A DNA stretch of 64,000 nucleotides from an uncultured Lachnospiraceae bacterium. GTDB lineage: Bacteria; Bacillota; Clostridia; Lachnospirales; Lachnospiraceae. Below the pieces are notes generated by a model, which was given only the letters and a program-made list of their open reading frames with translations, searched no databases and was not told where the DNA came from. The translations under genes were made by a program, and so were the position numbers. Position 1 is the stretch's first letter. The number at the start of each line of letters is the position of its first letter. Shown one piece after another: positions 35,853-43,957 of this stretch. The DNA lies in NCBI GenBank assembly GCA_946566685.1, contig CAMNXA010000009.1:1-64000 (forward strand), given 5' to 3'.

Positions 35853-37391
35853 ATGGACCAAAAGAAAAAAGCGAAGCTGGTTGTATTGATGGTTTCTGTA
35901 GCTGTTATAGCTGTTGCAGCCGGTGGGATTTACTATTTGACGAAAAAGCCGCAATCCCCGGCAGAATTAGTGGGATCTGCGGCGGAACAGCCGGAATCCT
36001 TCAAGCGGGAAGAGACCACGTCCGATTTGACAGGCAGCGCGGATACATCTGAGACAGAGGAGAGGGAGGGGGAAAGAGAGACTGTGAAGGACAATTTGAT
36101 TCTATTGGAGGGCGGTACCTTCGTCATGGGCAGTCCTGTCAGTGAGCGCCAGCGCGGTGAGGATGAAACACAGCACGAGGTGACGGTCAGCCCATTCTAC
36201 GTGGATCCCTTTGAGGTCACACAGGCTGATTATGAATCAATTATGGGAGAAAACCCCAGCCATTTCAGCGGTGATAATCTGCCGGTGGAATCCGTGACAT
36301 GGTATGACGCGGTGGAATACTGCAACCGTCTCAGCGAAAACCGCGGCTTGACGCCGGCCTATATCATTGAGGAAAATACGCTAAGCTGGAATCGGAGCGC
36401 TGACGGCTACCGCCTGCTGACTGAGGCGGAATGGGAATATGCTGCCAGAGCCGGTACAACGACCGTTTTCCATGACGGGGACCAGATTACCAGTGATAAC
36501 GCCAACTTCGAGGGAAGCTATCCTTATCTGATTGAGGAAAACTACGTGACCCGGCGCGACCCATCGGTGGTCACCAGCGCAAACCGCGGTGAGACCATTG
36601 CGGTGGACAGCCTTTCGGCCAACGGATTTGGACTTTACAATATGTACGGCAATGTGTCCGAATGGTGCTTTGATTATTATGGAACATATGATACGGTTTA
36701 CCATGTAGATCCTGCCGGTGCTGCCAGCGGCTCCCTGCGGGTAAACCGGGGCGGAGGATACGATGATTTTGCCAAGCAGCTGCGCAGCGCTTACCGCTCG
36801 GCGGCCACGCCGGATACTGCCGACCAGAATCTGGGTTTCCGTATTGCCAGAAATGCACAGGCTGGTGAAGGTGTTGTGGAGACTGTCTATGCGCTGGATA
36901 TTGAGATGCCGGAAAGTCCCCGCATTCTGGTGGCTTATTTCTCTCATACCGGAAACACCCAAAATGGTGCGGAAATTATAGCGCAGCGGCTGGGTGCCGA
37001 CCTGTTTGAAATTCGGATGGAACATCCTTACAGCGGCAATATCTATGAGGTTTCACAGGCTGACTTGAATAATCATGTCTTTCCGGCGCTGGCTGCCCAT
37101 GTGGAAAATATGGAGCAGTATGATGTCGTTATATTGGGATATCCGACCTGGTGGAGTACCATGCCCATGCCGGTGTTTACCTTCCTGTCGGAGTATGATT
37201 TTTCCGGCAAGATGATTCTTCCTTTCAGCAGTAACGGCGGCACCCGTTTTGGGGACAGCATCTCCGACCTGTCCAAAATGGTGCAGGGAGCCTATGTGGG
37301 ACAGGGATTTCAGTATTTCTATTCCGGTGGCGGAACTCTTGGGGAAGAGTTGATTGGATGGCTGGCTGAGAACGGCATTGAGGCAAGGTGA
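35853..37391 (+). CDS. Membrane-anchored SUMF1-like domain fused to flavodoxin
   Basis: A 512-residue protein with an unusual architecture. Residues 8-29 are a membrane helix with a Lys-rich start, so the rest is predicted outside. Residues about 80-330 are a formylglycine-generating-enzyme/SUMF1 domain (GGTFVMGSPVSERQ; ESVTWYDAVEYCNRLS; YRLLTEAEWEYAARAG; NMYGNVSEWC; LGFRIAR). Residues about 350-510 are a flavodoxin (ILVAYFSHTGNTQ FMN loop; GYPTWWSTMPMP). The flavodoxin normally works in the cytoplasm, so an extracytoplasmic one is notable. It starts 17 bases after the aldo/keto reductase and is followed by a DUF4405 membrane protein. Confidence 0.85.
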   Translation: MDQKKKAKLVVLMVSVAVIAVAAGGIYYLTKKPQSPAELVGSAAEQPESFKREETTSDLTGSADTSETEEREGERETVKDNLILLEGGTFVMGSPVSERQRGEDETQHEVTVSPFYVDPFEVTQADYESIMGENPSHFSGDNLPVESVTWYDAVEYCNRLSENRGLTPAYIIEENTLSWNRSADGYRLLTEAEWEYAARAGTTTVFHDGDQITSDNANFEGSYPYLIEENYVTRRDPSVVTSANRGETIAVDSLSANGFGLYNMYGNVSEWCFDYYGTYDTVYHVDPAGAASGSLRVNRGGGYDDFAKQLRSAYRSAATPDTADQNLGFRIARNAQAGEGVVETVYALDIEMPESPRILVAYFSHTGNTQNGAEIIAQRLGADLFEIRMEHPYSGNIYEVSQADLNNHVFPALAAHVENMEQYDVVILGYPTWWSTMPMPVFTFLSEYDFSGKMILPFSSNGGTRFGDSISDLSKMVQGAYVGQGFQYFYSGGGTLGEELIGWLAENGIEAR

Positions 37392-37395
37392 GACC

Positions 37396-38061
37396 ATGAA
37401 GAGGAAGTGCAAACTGTTTATTGATGTGGTGATGTATTTCTGCTTTCTCTATCTGATGAGTTATCGGGCAGGACGGGGCTTGTTGCTGCATGGTGTACTC
37501 GGGTGCGGCCTGTTGTTCCTGTTTCTGCTCCATCACATATTGAACCTGCGCTGGTATGGAAGTCTGTGGAAAGGGAAATACAGCCTCACAAGAGCAGCGT
37601 TTGTCATAATAGATGGTTTCCTTTTGGCGGCTATGCTGGGAATGGCGGCGAGTTCCTTGATGCTCTCCGGTGATATTTTCAGTTTTTCCCCGTTTCTGGC
37701 CAACCGGACAGCGAGGGTATTACACACATTTTCAACAGCCTGGGGATTTATGCTGACGGTTTTTCACGTGGGGCTGCATACCCATGCACCAATGGAGAAG
37801 TTACGCAAAAAGGCAGATGCCTCAATCTTTGGCTATGCCTATTACCTGTTCTTTGCCCTGTTGCTGCTGGCCGGCTTATATTGCCTGGGGCAGAGCAGCT
37901 TGTGGAAAAACATGATGCTGTTACCGAAAGGGAATGCCGCATTTGAGGTCTCTGTATTCTATATACAGTATGGAATGATCACGCTGGCAGGCTGTCAGCT
38001 TATCTATTTGTTGATGCGGTTGTTTCAAAGGATTAGAAAGATAAAGAATACGGAAATGTGA
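37396..38061 (+). CDS. DUF4405-type cytochrome b-like membrane protein
   Basis: A 221-residue multi-pass membrane protein. ATG 37396 lies 4 bases after the flavodoxin stop. Helices carry His residues placed for haem ligation (LLHHILN, VLHTFSTAWGF, FHVGLHTH), as in DUF4405/cytochrome b561-like proteins. It could move electrons across the membrane to the flavodoxin domain encoded just upstream; this pairing is inference from the tight linkage. Confidence 0.7.
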   Translation: MKRKCKLFIDVVMYFCFLYLMSYRAGRGLLLHGVLGCGLLFLFLLHHILNLRWYGSLWKGKYSLTRAAFVIIDGFLLAAMLGMAASSLMLSGDIFSFSPFLANRTARVLHTFSTAWGFMLTVFHVGLHTHAPMEKLRKKADASIFGYAYYLFFALLLLAGLYCLGQSSLWKNMMLLPKGNAAFEVSVFYIQYGMITLAGCQLIYLLMRLFQRIRKIKNTEM

Positions 38062-38220
38062 TACAGGTGTCACTTGTGCTGTAAGATGAGGATATGACAG
38101 TTGCATTTGCCGGGAACTGTGGATTAAGCTATATTCTATATTATAGAAAAAACAGATGGTTAATTCCTTACTGGCTGTAAGGGGTATTAACCATAAATAC
38201 ATTGTAGGAGGAGAATAACC

Positions 38221-38550
38221 ATGAGCATAGTTGTGAACATCTATTATACCGGAAAGGACGGCAATGCCCGGAAATTTGCCCAGGAAATGGAGAGCAGCGG
38301 GACGGCTGTCAAAATCCGTGAGGAGGAGGGAAATCTGAGGTATGAATATTTCATCCCCATGGAGGACCCGGAGACCGTGCTTTTGATTGACTGCTGGAAA
38401 GACCAAGCGGCCATTGACAGGCATCATGCCTCCCCGATGATGGAGAAGATCATAGAACTTCGGGAAAAGTATGACCTGCATATGAAAGTGGAGCGATATG
38501 TGTCCGATGAGGGCGGGATACCCGAGGCTGACAGAGAATTTATCGTATAA
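38221..38550 (+). CDS. Antibiotic biosynthesis monooxygenase (ABM) domain protein
   Basis: A 109-residue protein of the ABM/YgiN quinol monooxygenase type. GGAGG lies before the ATG. The pattern NLRYEYFIPMEDPETVLLID then AIDRHHASPMM is typical of this dimeric alpha-beta barrel. These enzymes act on quinols or bind small oxidised compounds without cofactors. It fits the carbonyl/quinone detoxification theme of the cluster. Confidence 0.85.
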   Translation: MSIVVNIYYTGKDGNARKFAQEMESSGTAVKIREEEGNLRYEYFIPMEDPETVLLIDCWKDQAAIDRHHASPMMEKIIELREKYDLHMKVERYVSDEGGIPEADREFIV

Positions 38551-38652
38551 AAATTAACTGCATGTTAAACACAAAAAGTTTCATTTGAGAGAGGGATTAT
38601 TGGATTGTAAGTAGAAGTAAGGATATTACAAGAATTTTGGGAGGGTACAAGG

Positions 38653-39342
38653 ATGATGGATTACAGGGAAACAGATCCGGAATTTGTAGAACGTGCGGAG
38701 CATTTTATATTGGAAGAAGTATTGAAGGAACCGGGACAGAATCTGCCGGATGAGATACGTTATCTGGCAATCCTTGCGACTCTGTTGGGGTGTCAGGGAA
38801 AGGAAATCTATCAGGAGATACTGCCCAGGGCTTTGGACGGCGGCCTGACATCTGTTATGGTCAAAGAGGTGGTCTATCAGGCAGTAGATTACCTTGGAAT
38901 CGGCAGGGTAATGCCCTTTCTGACTATTACCAATGATGTCCTGACTGCCAGAGGCATCTCACTGCCGCTGCCGGCACAGGCGGTAACAACCCTGGAAGAC
39001 AGACTGGAAAAAGGGGCAGAGGCGCAGGCGGAGATTTTTGGGGAACATATGAAGGAAGCGTGGAAAGCAGGGCATATCAACCGCTGGCTGGCGGCCAACT
39101 GCTTTGGCGATTATTATACGAGGGGCGGTCTGGACTTGAAACAGCGGGAACTGATCACGTTCTGCTTTCTGGCGGCGCAGGGCGGATGCGAACCCCAGCT
39201 TACAGCCCATGCAAAGGGGAACATGAACCTTGGAAACGATAAGGAGTTTCTGATCAGGGTGGTGTCGCAGTGTCTGCCTTATATCGGATATCCCCGCAGC
39301 TTGAATGCGATTAATTGTGTGAAGAAAGCGGCGGAAACTTAA
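38653..39342 (+). CDS. Carboxymuconolactone decarboxylase family protein, double domain
   Basis: A 229-residue protein with two CMD/AhpD-like helical domains, near residues 25-100 and 130-220. The second has a single Cys-based GGCEPQLTAHAKGNMN region rather than a CxxC pair, so peroxidase chemistry of the AhpD kind is doubtful. GGGAGG precedes the ATG. It closes the redox cluster. Relatives are common beside aldo/keto reductases and flavodoxins in Firmicutes. Confidence 0.85.
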   Translation: MMDYRETDPEFVERAEHFILEEVLKEPGQNLPDEIRYLAILATLLGCQGKEIYQEILPRALDGGLTSVMVKEVVYQAVDYLGIGRVMPFLTITNDVLTARGISLPLPAQAVTTLEDRLEKGAEAQAEIFGEHMKEAWKAGHINRWLAANCFGDYYTRGGLDLKQRELITFCFLAAQGGCEPQLTAHAKGNMNLGNDKEFLIRVVSQCLPYIGYPRSLNAINCVKKAAET

Positions 39343-39595
39343 GGGGCAATAGATATAGCGTGCCAGTTATAGGTACATAATAAAATCAAAAAAATATGGG
39401 GTAGGGACACACTATTTGACCTATGAACAACGCCGACAATGGGAGGACTTAGACGAGAGTGTTTAAGTCTTTTTTCTTGCAGTTATAGACGGGCAAAACG
39501 AAGTGAAAAGGTGTCAGCAGTAAAATAAGCACTCAAGGCTTTAAATGCGAAATTTGACCGCCACAGAGTGTTATAACGGTATCATATTGAGTGGA

Positions 39596-39844
39596 TTATT
39601 CTTGAATGTCCAATCCCTCAAAGAAATCATCATAGGTGCAGTTATATATTTTGCGTAACTCTATGAGGACGCTAATCTTGATATTCAATTCGCCGTTTTC
39701 ATATTTAGCGTAAGTAGAGCGACCAATATCACAGCCGCGGCGTTGCAATAAAGCACAGAGGTTCTCTTGTGAAATATTGTGCGTTTCTCGGAGGACTTTT
39801 AAATTGCTGCCGATATTTCTATCTCTCCGTAGTTTCTGTTCCAT
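39596..39844 (-). CDS. XRE-family HTH regulator
   Basis: An 82-residue single-domain regulator. The start at 39844 has AAAGGAAG upstream; the frame is open to 39886. The HTH spans about residues 10-65 (LKVLRETHNISQENLCALLQ, STYAKYENGELNIKISVL). It stands alone beside gene debris and may be a leftover of an integrated element, where it would have acted as repressor. Confidence 0.8.
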   Translation of the reverse strand: MEQKLRRDRNIGSNLKVLRETHNISQENLCALLQRRGCDIGRSTYAKYENGELNIKISVLIELRKIYNCTYDDFFEGLDIQE

Positions 39845-39998
39845 TTGAATCTTCCTTTCACAGACCAATATTGAGGACAACACCATTGTATGAATTTTTT
39901 ACAAAAAACATTGTCCGCGATACTGGTCAAAACAAAGATGAACGATAGAATATCATTTACAAAAAAATTGAAAACGTAGCAGAGAATTAGGAGAAAAT

Positions 39999-40336
39999 AT
40001 GGAGTTGGTCAGAACAGGAGACAGAGAAGTTAAATTTTTTATATAGATTTCCTTTCTCAATATGAACTTGATTTTGAAACATTTGAAAAGAGAAAACCAT
40101 TTAAAGTAAAAATTGTTGATGATTTACTGAACTTAGCAAATGAGAAATACGGATTAGATTTTGATGAATCGAACACACCCAAAGCAATCTATTTTGTAGA
40201 GGATTGCGTGGTAATGGTTTTTGAAAAAAGAAATCAGAATTATTTGGAGTCAGAGGAAAAAAGAAAGTTGTTAGAAGAAATAGGAAATGATGATAATATG
40301 ACCTACATCAAAGAAAATTTCATTATGTGCGATTGA
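39999..40336 (+). pseudogene. Frameshifted small gene, function unknown
   Basis: ATG 39999 follows AGGAG and reads MELVRTGDREVKFFI to a TAG at about 40044. In another frame the sequence continues as YIDFLSQYELDFETFEKRKP through to a stop at 40334-40336. Deleting two bases of the TATATA stretch near 40040-40045 would restore one ORF of about 112 residues. No family recognised. The neighbouring sequence is also broken, so a decayed element is likely. Confidence 0.5.
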
Positions 40337-40351
40337 AAAGGAGGCAGGGGA

Positions 40352-40522
40352 ATGGATGTTGTTGCTAATGTTTTTGGGTGGCTTGTAGTAGCTTATTTTG
40401 TATCAATTCCGTTTATATGGATATGGGTGTTCTTGTGGCGAAGTATCTGCCGGAAAGAACTGGAAACAATTGAAGCAGGACTTCGCGGAAGGGGAACGGT
40501 TGAACTTTCTTGGAACCTTTGA
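40352..40522 (+). CDS. Small single-pass membrane peptide
   Basis: A 56-residue ORF with an excellent ribosome site (AAGGAGG, 10 bases before the ATG) and one strong helix (VVANVFGWLVVAYFVSIPFI). After about residue 35 the reading becomes basic and unstructured, and from 40443 another frame holds recognisable protein sequence. So the membrane gene is probably truncated and joined to a foreign fragment. Expression as a small peptide is possible. Confidence 0.4.
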   Translation: MDVVANVFGWLVVAYFVSIPFIWIWVFLWRSICRKELETIEAGLRGRGTVELSWNL

Positions 40523-40709
40523 GATTATGGCTGCGGATTACAATCAGGATAGCTGTCCTGATTGTACGATCGGAAGTTATGGAGCTTCCGCGGTCAATCT
40601 GTATGCCCTGTACACCGTGAAAGAGGGCGGGGAACTTGCGTTGCTGGGGGAAGAAATCCCTGTTGTCTATGTGTGGAAGGAAGGGCAGGAGAAATATGAT
40701 CCTATATAG
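40443..40709 (+). pseudogene. C-terminal fragment of a secreted/lipoprotein-like gene
   Basis: From 40443 one frame reads VSAGKNWKQLKQDFAEGERL, then FLGTFEIMAADYNQDSCPDC with a DYNQDSCPD calcium-loop-like motif, and ends VVYVWKEGQEKYDPI at 40709. It has no start codon or signal of its own and looks like the tail of a longer exported protein with FG-GAP-like character, similar in style to the lipoprotein at 11843. A deletion probably fused it to the small membrane gene. Confidence 0.45.
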
Positions 40710-40786
40710 AAAAAGATATATTTGTATGTTATAATATACATAAAAATTGGGAAATGATTACGAAAGTAGAATGAGAGGGTAAAAGT

Positions 40787-41065
40787 TTGAAATTCGAGTG
40801 GGATGAGGAAAAGAATGTGTTAAATCAGAAGAAGCACGGTATCTCATTTGAAACAGCCGCATATGTATTTGAAGATGAGAATTATATAGAAATGTATGAT
40901 TTTGAGCATAGTATAGAAGAAGATAGATATATTGCAATAGGTTGTGTTGGGGATGTGTTGTTTGTGGTATTTACAGAAAGAAAAGAAAATATCAGATTAA
41001 TTTCTGCAAGATTAGCGAATGAAGTAGAGAGGAGGTTATATTATGACCAGAACATACACTATTAG
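40787..41065 (+). CDS. brnT: BrnT family toxin (RelE-like ribonuclease)
   Basis: A 92-residue BrnT protein. The start is TTG 40787 preceded by GAGAGGG. Motifs FEWDEEKNVLNQKKHGISFE and RLISARLANEVERRLY match the family, including the conserved C-terminal Arg/His-type catalytic region (RxISxR). BrnT cleaves RNA and stops growth. It overlaps its antitoxin gene by 23 bp and comes first, the usual brnTA order. Confidence 0.88.
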   Translation: MKFEWDEEKNVLNQKKHGISFETAAYVFEDENYIEMYDFEHSIEEDRYIAIGCVGDVLFVVFTERKENIRLISARLANEVERRLYYDQNIHY

Positions 41066-41222
41066 TAAAGGACAAAAACCGACAGAAGAGCAGTTACGGG
41101 AAGTAATGGAAGCAAAGAAAAGACCGATTGTGTTTGATGAGGATTCTCCGGAATTATCGCCTGCAATGTATAAGGCATTTAAGTGTTCCGTTATACAACG
41201 AAACAGAAAGCAAAATGCATAA
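41043..41222 (+). CDS. brnA: BrnA-like antitoxin
   Basis: A 59-residue protein starting MTRTYTISKGQKPTEEQLRE, with EAKKRPIVFDEDSPELSPAM typical of BrnA-type antitoxins. It overlaps brnT by 23 bp and would bind both toxin and operator DNA. It is shorter than many BrnA proteins and lacks a clear ribbon-helix-helix C-terminus, so DNA binding is uncertain. A terminator follows at 41238. Confidence 0.75.
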   Translation: MTRTYTISKGQKPTEEQLREVMEAKKRPIVFDEDSPELSPAMYKAFKCSVIQRNRKQNA

Positions 41223-41237
41223 AACCCCAATATTTCA

Positions 41238-41270
41238 GGGCAGTCTACAATTCGTAGATTGCTCTTTTTA
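41238..41270 (+). terminator. Terminator of the brnTA pair
   Basis: GGGCAGTCTA pairs with TAGATTGCTC (wobbles allowed) around a short loop and runs into TTTTTATTT. A good intrinsic terminator 16 bases after the antitoxin stop. Confidence 0.8.
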
Positions 41271-41369
41271 TTTGATTGGCGTATAAAAGAAAGTACAGGC
41301 AGAAACGGTCTTGATCTGCTTTGATATGGAGAATTTGAGATTCCCCAAAACGGAATCATGGGGGTTAGC

Positions 41370-43121
41370 ATGGATAACATTAAATTCGGCAGATTCATAC
41401 GGGAGGCCAGGCAGGGCAAGGGGCTGACGCAGAAACAGCTTGCGGAGCAGATCCATGTTTCAGACAAAGCCGTTTCCAAATGGGAAAACGGCGCGGGCTT
41501 TCCGGACATTAAAATATTGGAACCGCTGGCTGAGTCTCTGGGGGTGAGTCTCTTAGAGTTGATGCAGAGTGAAAGAATCGAGGAACCGGAGATAGACAGG
41601 CAGGAGGCGGAACAGATTGTGGCGCAGACTATCTCCCAGTCCAGGCAGGAAGAGGAGTGGAAGCGGCAGATGTGGAAGGTTAAAGTGCTCTTAGGTGCCT
41701 GTGCCTGCGGCATTTTCTACTTGATCTGTGTGGGCATACGATATCTGGCCGGACAAGAAAGCGGAACAGTTCCAGAGAACTTTTGGAAAAGCCCGAACGG
41801 AGCCTGGTATGAAAACCCGGTATTTTTCTATGTGTGGGCCGGAATCCTCGTCATCTTATGCGGTGCCGGGGCAGTCTGTCTTTTGTGGAAAAATGAGACC
41901 ATACGGGAAGTGAAGATTGGCCGGCATAAGGTGAAGAGCCTTTTAACGATTCTCATGGATATGCTGGTGGTGTTTCTGCTCCACACGTATCTGTCCAATA
42001 TTGCCAATAACGAGCAACAGCTTTCCATGCTGCCGGAAGCGATTCCGGTGAACGCCTATATCACCACGGCGGATGGCAGCAGGCAGACCGGTATTTTCAT
42101 CGAAGACCAATTGGTGCAGGGGCTTCTGGATTCTGTTTATGTGGATCAACTGCAAATGGATGTACGGCTAAAAGCGGGAGTCGATAAAGTGATTCCCGGC
42201 GAGTGGAATACGCTGAATTTATTTCTGGAAGGGGTTAACTGCATCGAGGCTCTGGGAGGCATCGAGGAGAGTGATATCGTGTGGAATACGGGGGAGGATG
42301 CGTCCATCCTGGAGGGCACTGCGGCGAAGTGTATCGTGTCCAAACGGCTTTTTGAGAAGAAAGGCTGGAAGCTGGGGGATAAAATTACACTCTGCCAATG
42401 GTACTACTATCGGGAGAATGAGCGTTACGCTGAACTTTTTATGAATCCCTTGCGGACGGTGGAATACGAGATTGCTGGATATGTGGATATGGGGAGCGGA
42501 TGGAATGACCAGTTTGTGGTGCCGCCGGACGTGATCGTGCCCTTTCATACGGTCAGGAATGCTTATGCCGAAGAGGGGATACCTTTCTTTGCGAGTTCGG
42601 CTTCCTTTGTACTGGCAGATGCGCTGTCTATGAATGAATTTAAACAGGAAATGAAGGAACTGGGACTTCGGAGTGTGTCGCCCACCGTCCCGGACAATTC
42701 CTTGAATGGTGTGGCGTTAAATGTCAACGATGCGGCTTTTATCAGAACGGCGGAACATCTGCGCCAGGTGATTGACACAGTAAGGGCATTTTTCCCGTTC
42801 CTGCTCATATTGATTGTGGGAGTAGGATACCTGGTCACGCTCCTTCTGTTGCAGAGCAGGAAAAATGAGATGGCGCTGCTTCGCTCCATCGGCTTGAACC
42901 GGCATAAGTGCTTCCGGATCTTTTGGGTGGATCAGCTTACGTTAGTGATTACAGGCGTTGTGGCGGGGAGCGTACTTTCGGTACTGATTCAGGGGAATTA
43001 CGGAGGCAGTTCCGCACTGGCCGGTGGTCTGGTGGGGATATGCTATATGGCGGGCAACAGTCTGGCCTTGTGGAAACTGATGGATGTGAGTGTGATGGAG
43101 GCGTTGTTTGTGGAAGGATAA
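41370..43121 (+). CDS. HTH XRE regulator fused to an FtsX/MacB-like ABC permease
   Basis: A 583-residue fusion. Residues 1-66 are an XRE HTH (FGRFIREARQGKGLTQKQLA, HVSDKAVSKWENG). Residues about 95-180 hold three membrane helices. A large extracytoplasmic part follows (about 200-460), then the FtsX-type C-terminal helices with LLLLQSRKNEMALLRSIGL near residue 500 and two more helices. ATG 41370 is preceded by GGGGG. FtsX permeases normally lack DNA-binding domains, so this may be a membrane-bound transcription factor that senses transport. The matching ATPase and a second permease gene follow, giving a heterodimeric export system. Confidence 0.85.
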   Translation: MDNIKFGRFIREARQGKGLTQKQLAEQIHVSDKAVSKWENGAGFPDIKILEPLAESLGVSLLELMQSERIEEPEIDRQEAEQIVAQTISQSRQEEEWKRQMWKVKVLLGACACGIFYLICVGIRYLAGQESGTVPENFWKSPNGAWYENPVFFYVWAGILVILCGAGAVCLLWKNETIREVKIGRHKVKSLLTILMDMLVVFLLHTYLSNIANNEQQLSMLPEAIPVNAYITTADGSRQTGIFIEDQLVQGLLDSVYVDQLQMDVRLKAGVDKVIPGEWNTLNLFLEGVNCIEALGGIEESDIVWNTGEDASILEGTAAKCIVSKRLFEKKGWKLGDKITLCQWYYYRENERYAELFMNPLRTVEYEIAGYVDMGSGWNDQFVVPPDVIVPFHTVRNAYAEEGIPFFASSASFVLADALSMNEFKQEMKELGLRSVSPTVPDNSLNGVALNVNDAAFIRTAEHLRQVIDTVRAFFPFLLILIVGVGYLVTLLLLQSRKNEMALLRSIGLNRHKCFRIFWVDQLTLVITGVVAGSVLSVLIQGNYGGSSALAGGLVGICYMAGNSLALWKLMDVSVMEALFVEG

Positions 43122-43128
43122 CAGAACA

Positions 43129-43209
43129 TTAAGTAACTCTAAGGCAGCGAAAGACGCAGCCTAAGAGTTGCTAAATGTTCCAGAGAATGCCCAAAGGACG
43201 GGCATTCTC
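43129..43209 (+). other. Two tandem RNA hairpins between permease and ATPase genes
   Basis: The first hairpin is a 21-bp imperfect stem, about 43125-43145 pairing with 43159-43179 (AACTCTaAGGC against GCCTaAGAGTT). The second is a perfect 10-bp stem GAGAATGCCC-N7-GGGCATTCTC at 43183-43209. No T run follows, so they are more likely processing, stability or attenuation elements than terminators. Confidence 0.55.
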
Positions 43210-43252
43210 CGCATGGAACTAAGTAAGCAAGTGGAAAAGGAGATAAGGGAAA

Positions 43253-43924
43253 ATGGAGATATTGCGTGCGGAACATGTATCTTACAGTTATCGGAGCAAA
43301 TATCAGAAGGTGGATGCGGTAAAGGATGTCAGCTGCGCTTTTGAGAAAGGAAAGTTTTATGCGATTGTGGGAGAATCGGGCAGCGGCAAGAGTACGTTCC
43401 TCTCCCTGCTGGCAGGATTGGATCAGCCCTGTGAGGGGACCATCTATGTGCAGGGCGAGGCTTTAAGCGGCATGGACAGGGATGCTTACCGATTAAACCG
43501 GGCGGCGGTGGTATATCAGGCCTTTCATCTGTTCCCGCTTCTGACAGCCCAGGAGAATGTGATGCTGCCACTGGAATTTAAGAAGATGCGTAAAAAGGAT
43601 GCGGCCAGGCAGGCCCAGAGGCTCTTGCAGCGGGTGGGACTGGAATCCAGGATATACAGGCAGTTCCCGAAGATGATGAGCGGCGGGGAACAGCAGCGGG
43701 TGGCTATCGCGCGGGCGGCGGCCGCAGGCGGGGAGATTATCCTGGCGGATGAACCGACTGGCAATCTGGATTCCGGAAATGAAGAAAATGTGGTGGCGCT
43801 TTTGAAGGAGCTGGCCCATGGGGACGGTTACACGGTGATCGTCATTACTCATAACCAGAAGGTGGCGGATGAGACTGACCATGTATTCCGTATGAAGGAC
43901 GGAAGGATGGAGCAGGTACGTTAG
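43253..43924 (+). CDS. ABC transporter ATP-binding protein (MacB/LolD type)
   Basis: A 223-residue ATPase. Walker A GESGSGKST, Q-loop VYQAFHLFPLL, signature MSGGEQQRVAIARA, Walker B IILADEPTGNLD and the switch His in VITHNQK are all intact. GGAGATAAGGG precedes the ATG. It should power the two FtsX-type permeases encoded on either side (41370 and 43958) for export or peptide resistance. Confidence 0.93.
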   Translation: MEILRAEHVSYSYRSKYQKVDAVKDVSCAFEKGKFYAIVGESGSGKSTFLSLLAGLDQPCEGTIYVQGEALSGMDRDAYRLNRAAVVYQAFHLFPLLTAQENVMLPLEFKKMRKKDAARQAQRLLQRVGLESRIYRQFPKMMSGGEQQRVAIARAAAAGGEIILADEPTGNLDSGNEENVVALLKELAHGDGYTVIVITHNQKVADETDHVFRMKDGRMEQVR

Positions 43925-43957
43925 TAACCTGTACACTGTGTAAGGAAGGAGTTTGGT

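Noticed and set aside
39392-39466. Possible peptide remnant (KYGVGTHYLTYEQRRQWEDL)
   Set aside because: It is only 24 codons without a start codon and matches nothing I can name; it may be chance.
43129-43209. Riboswitch or T-box between permease and ATPase genes
   Set aside because: There are two simple hairpins only, with no conserved core, specifier loop or T-box bulge.
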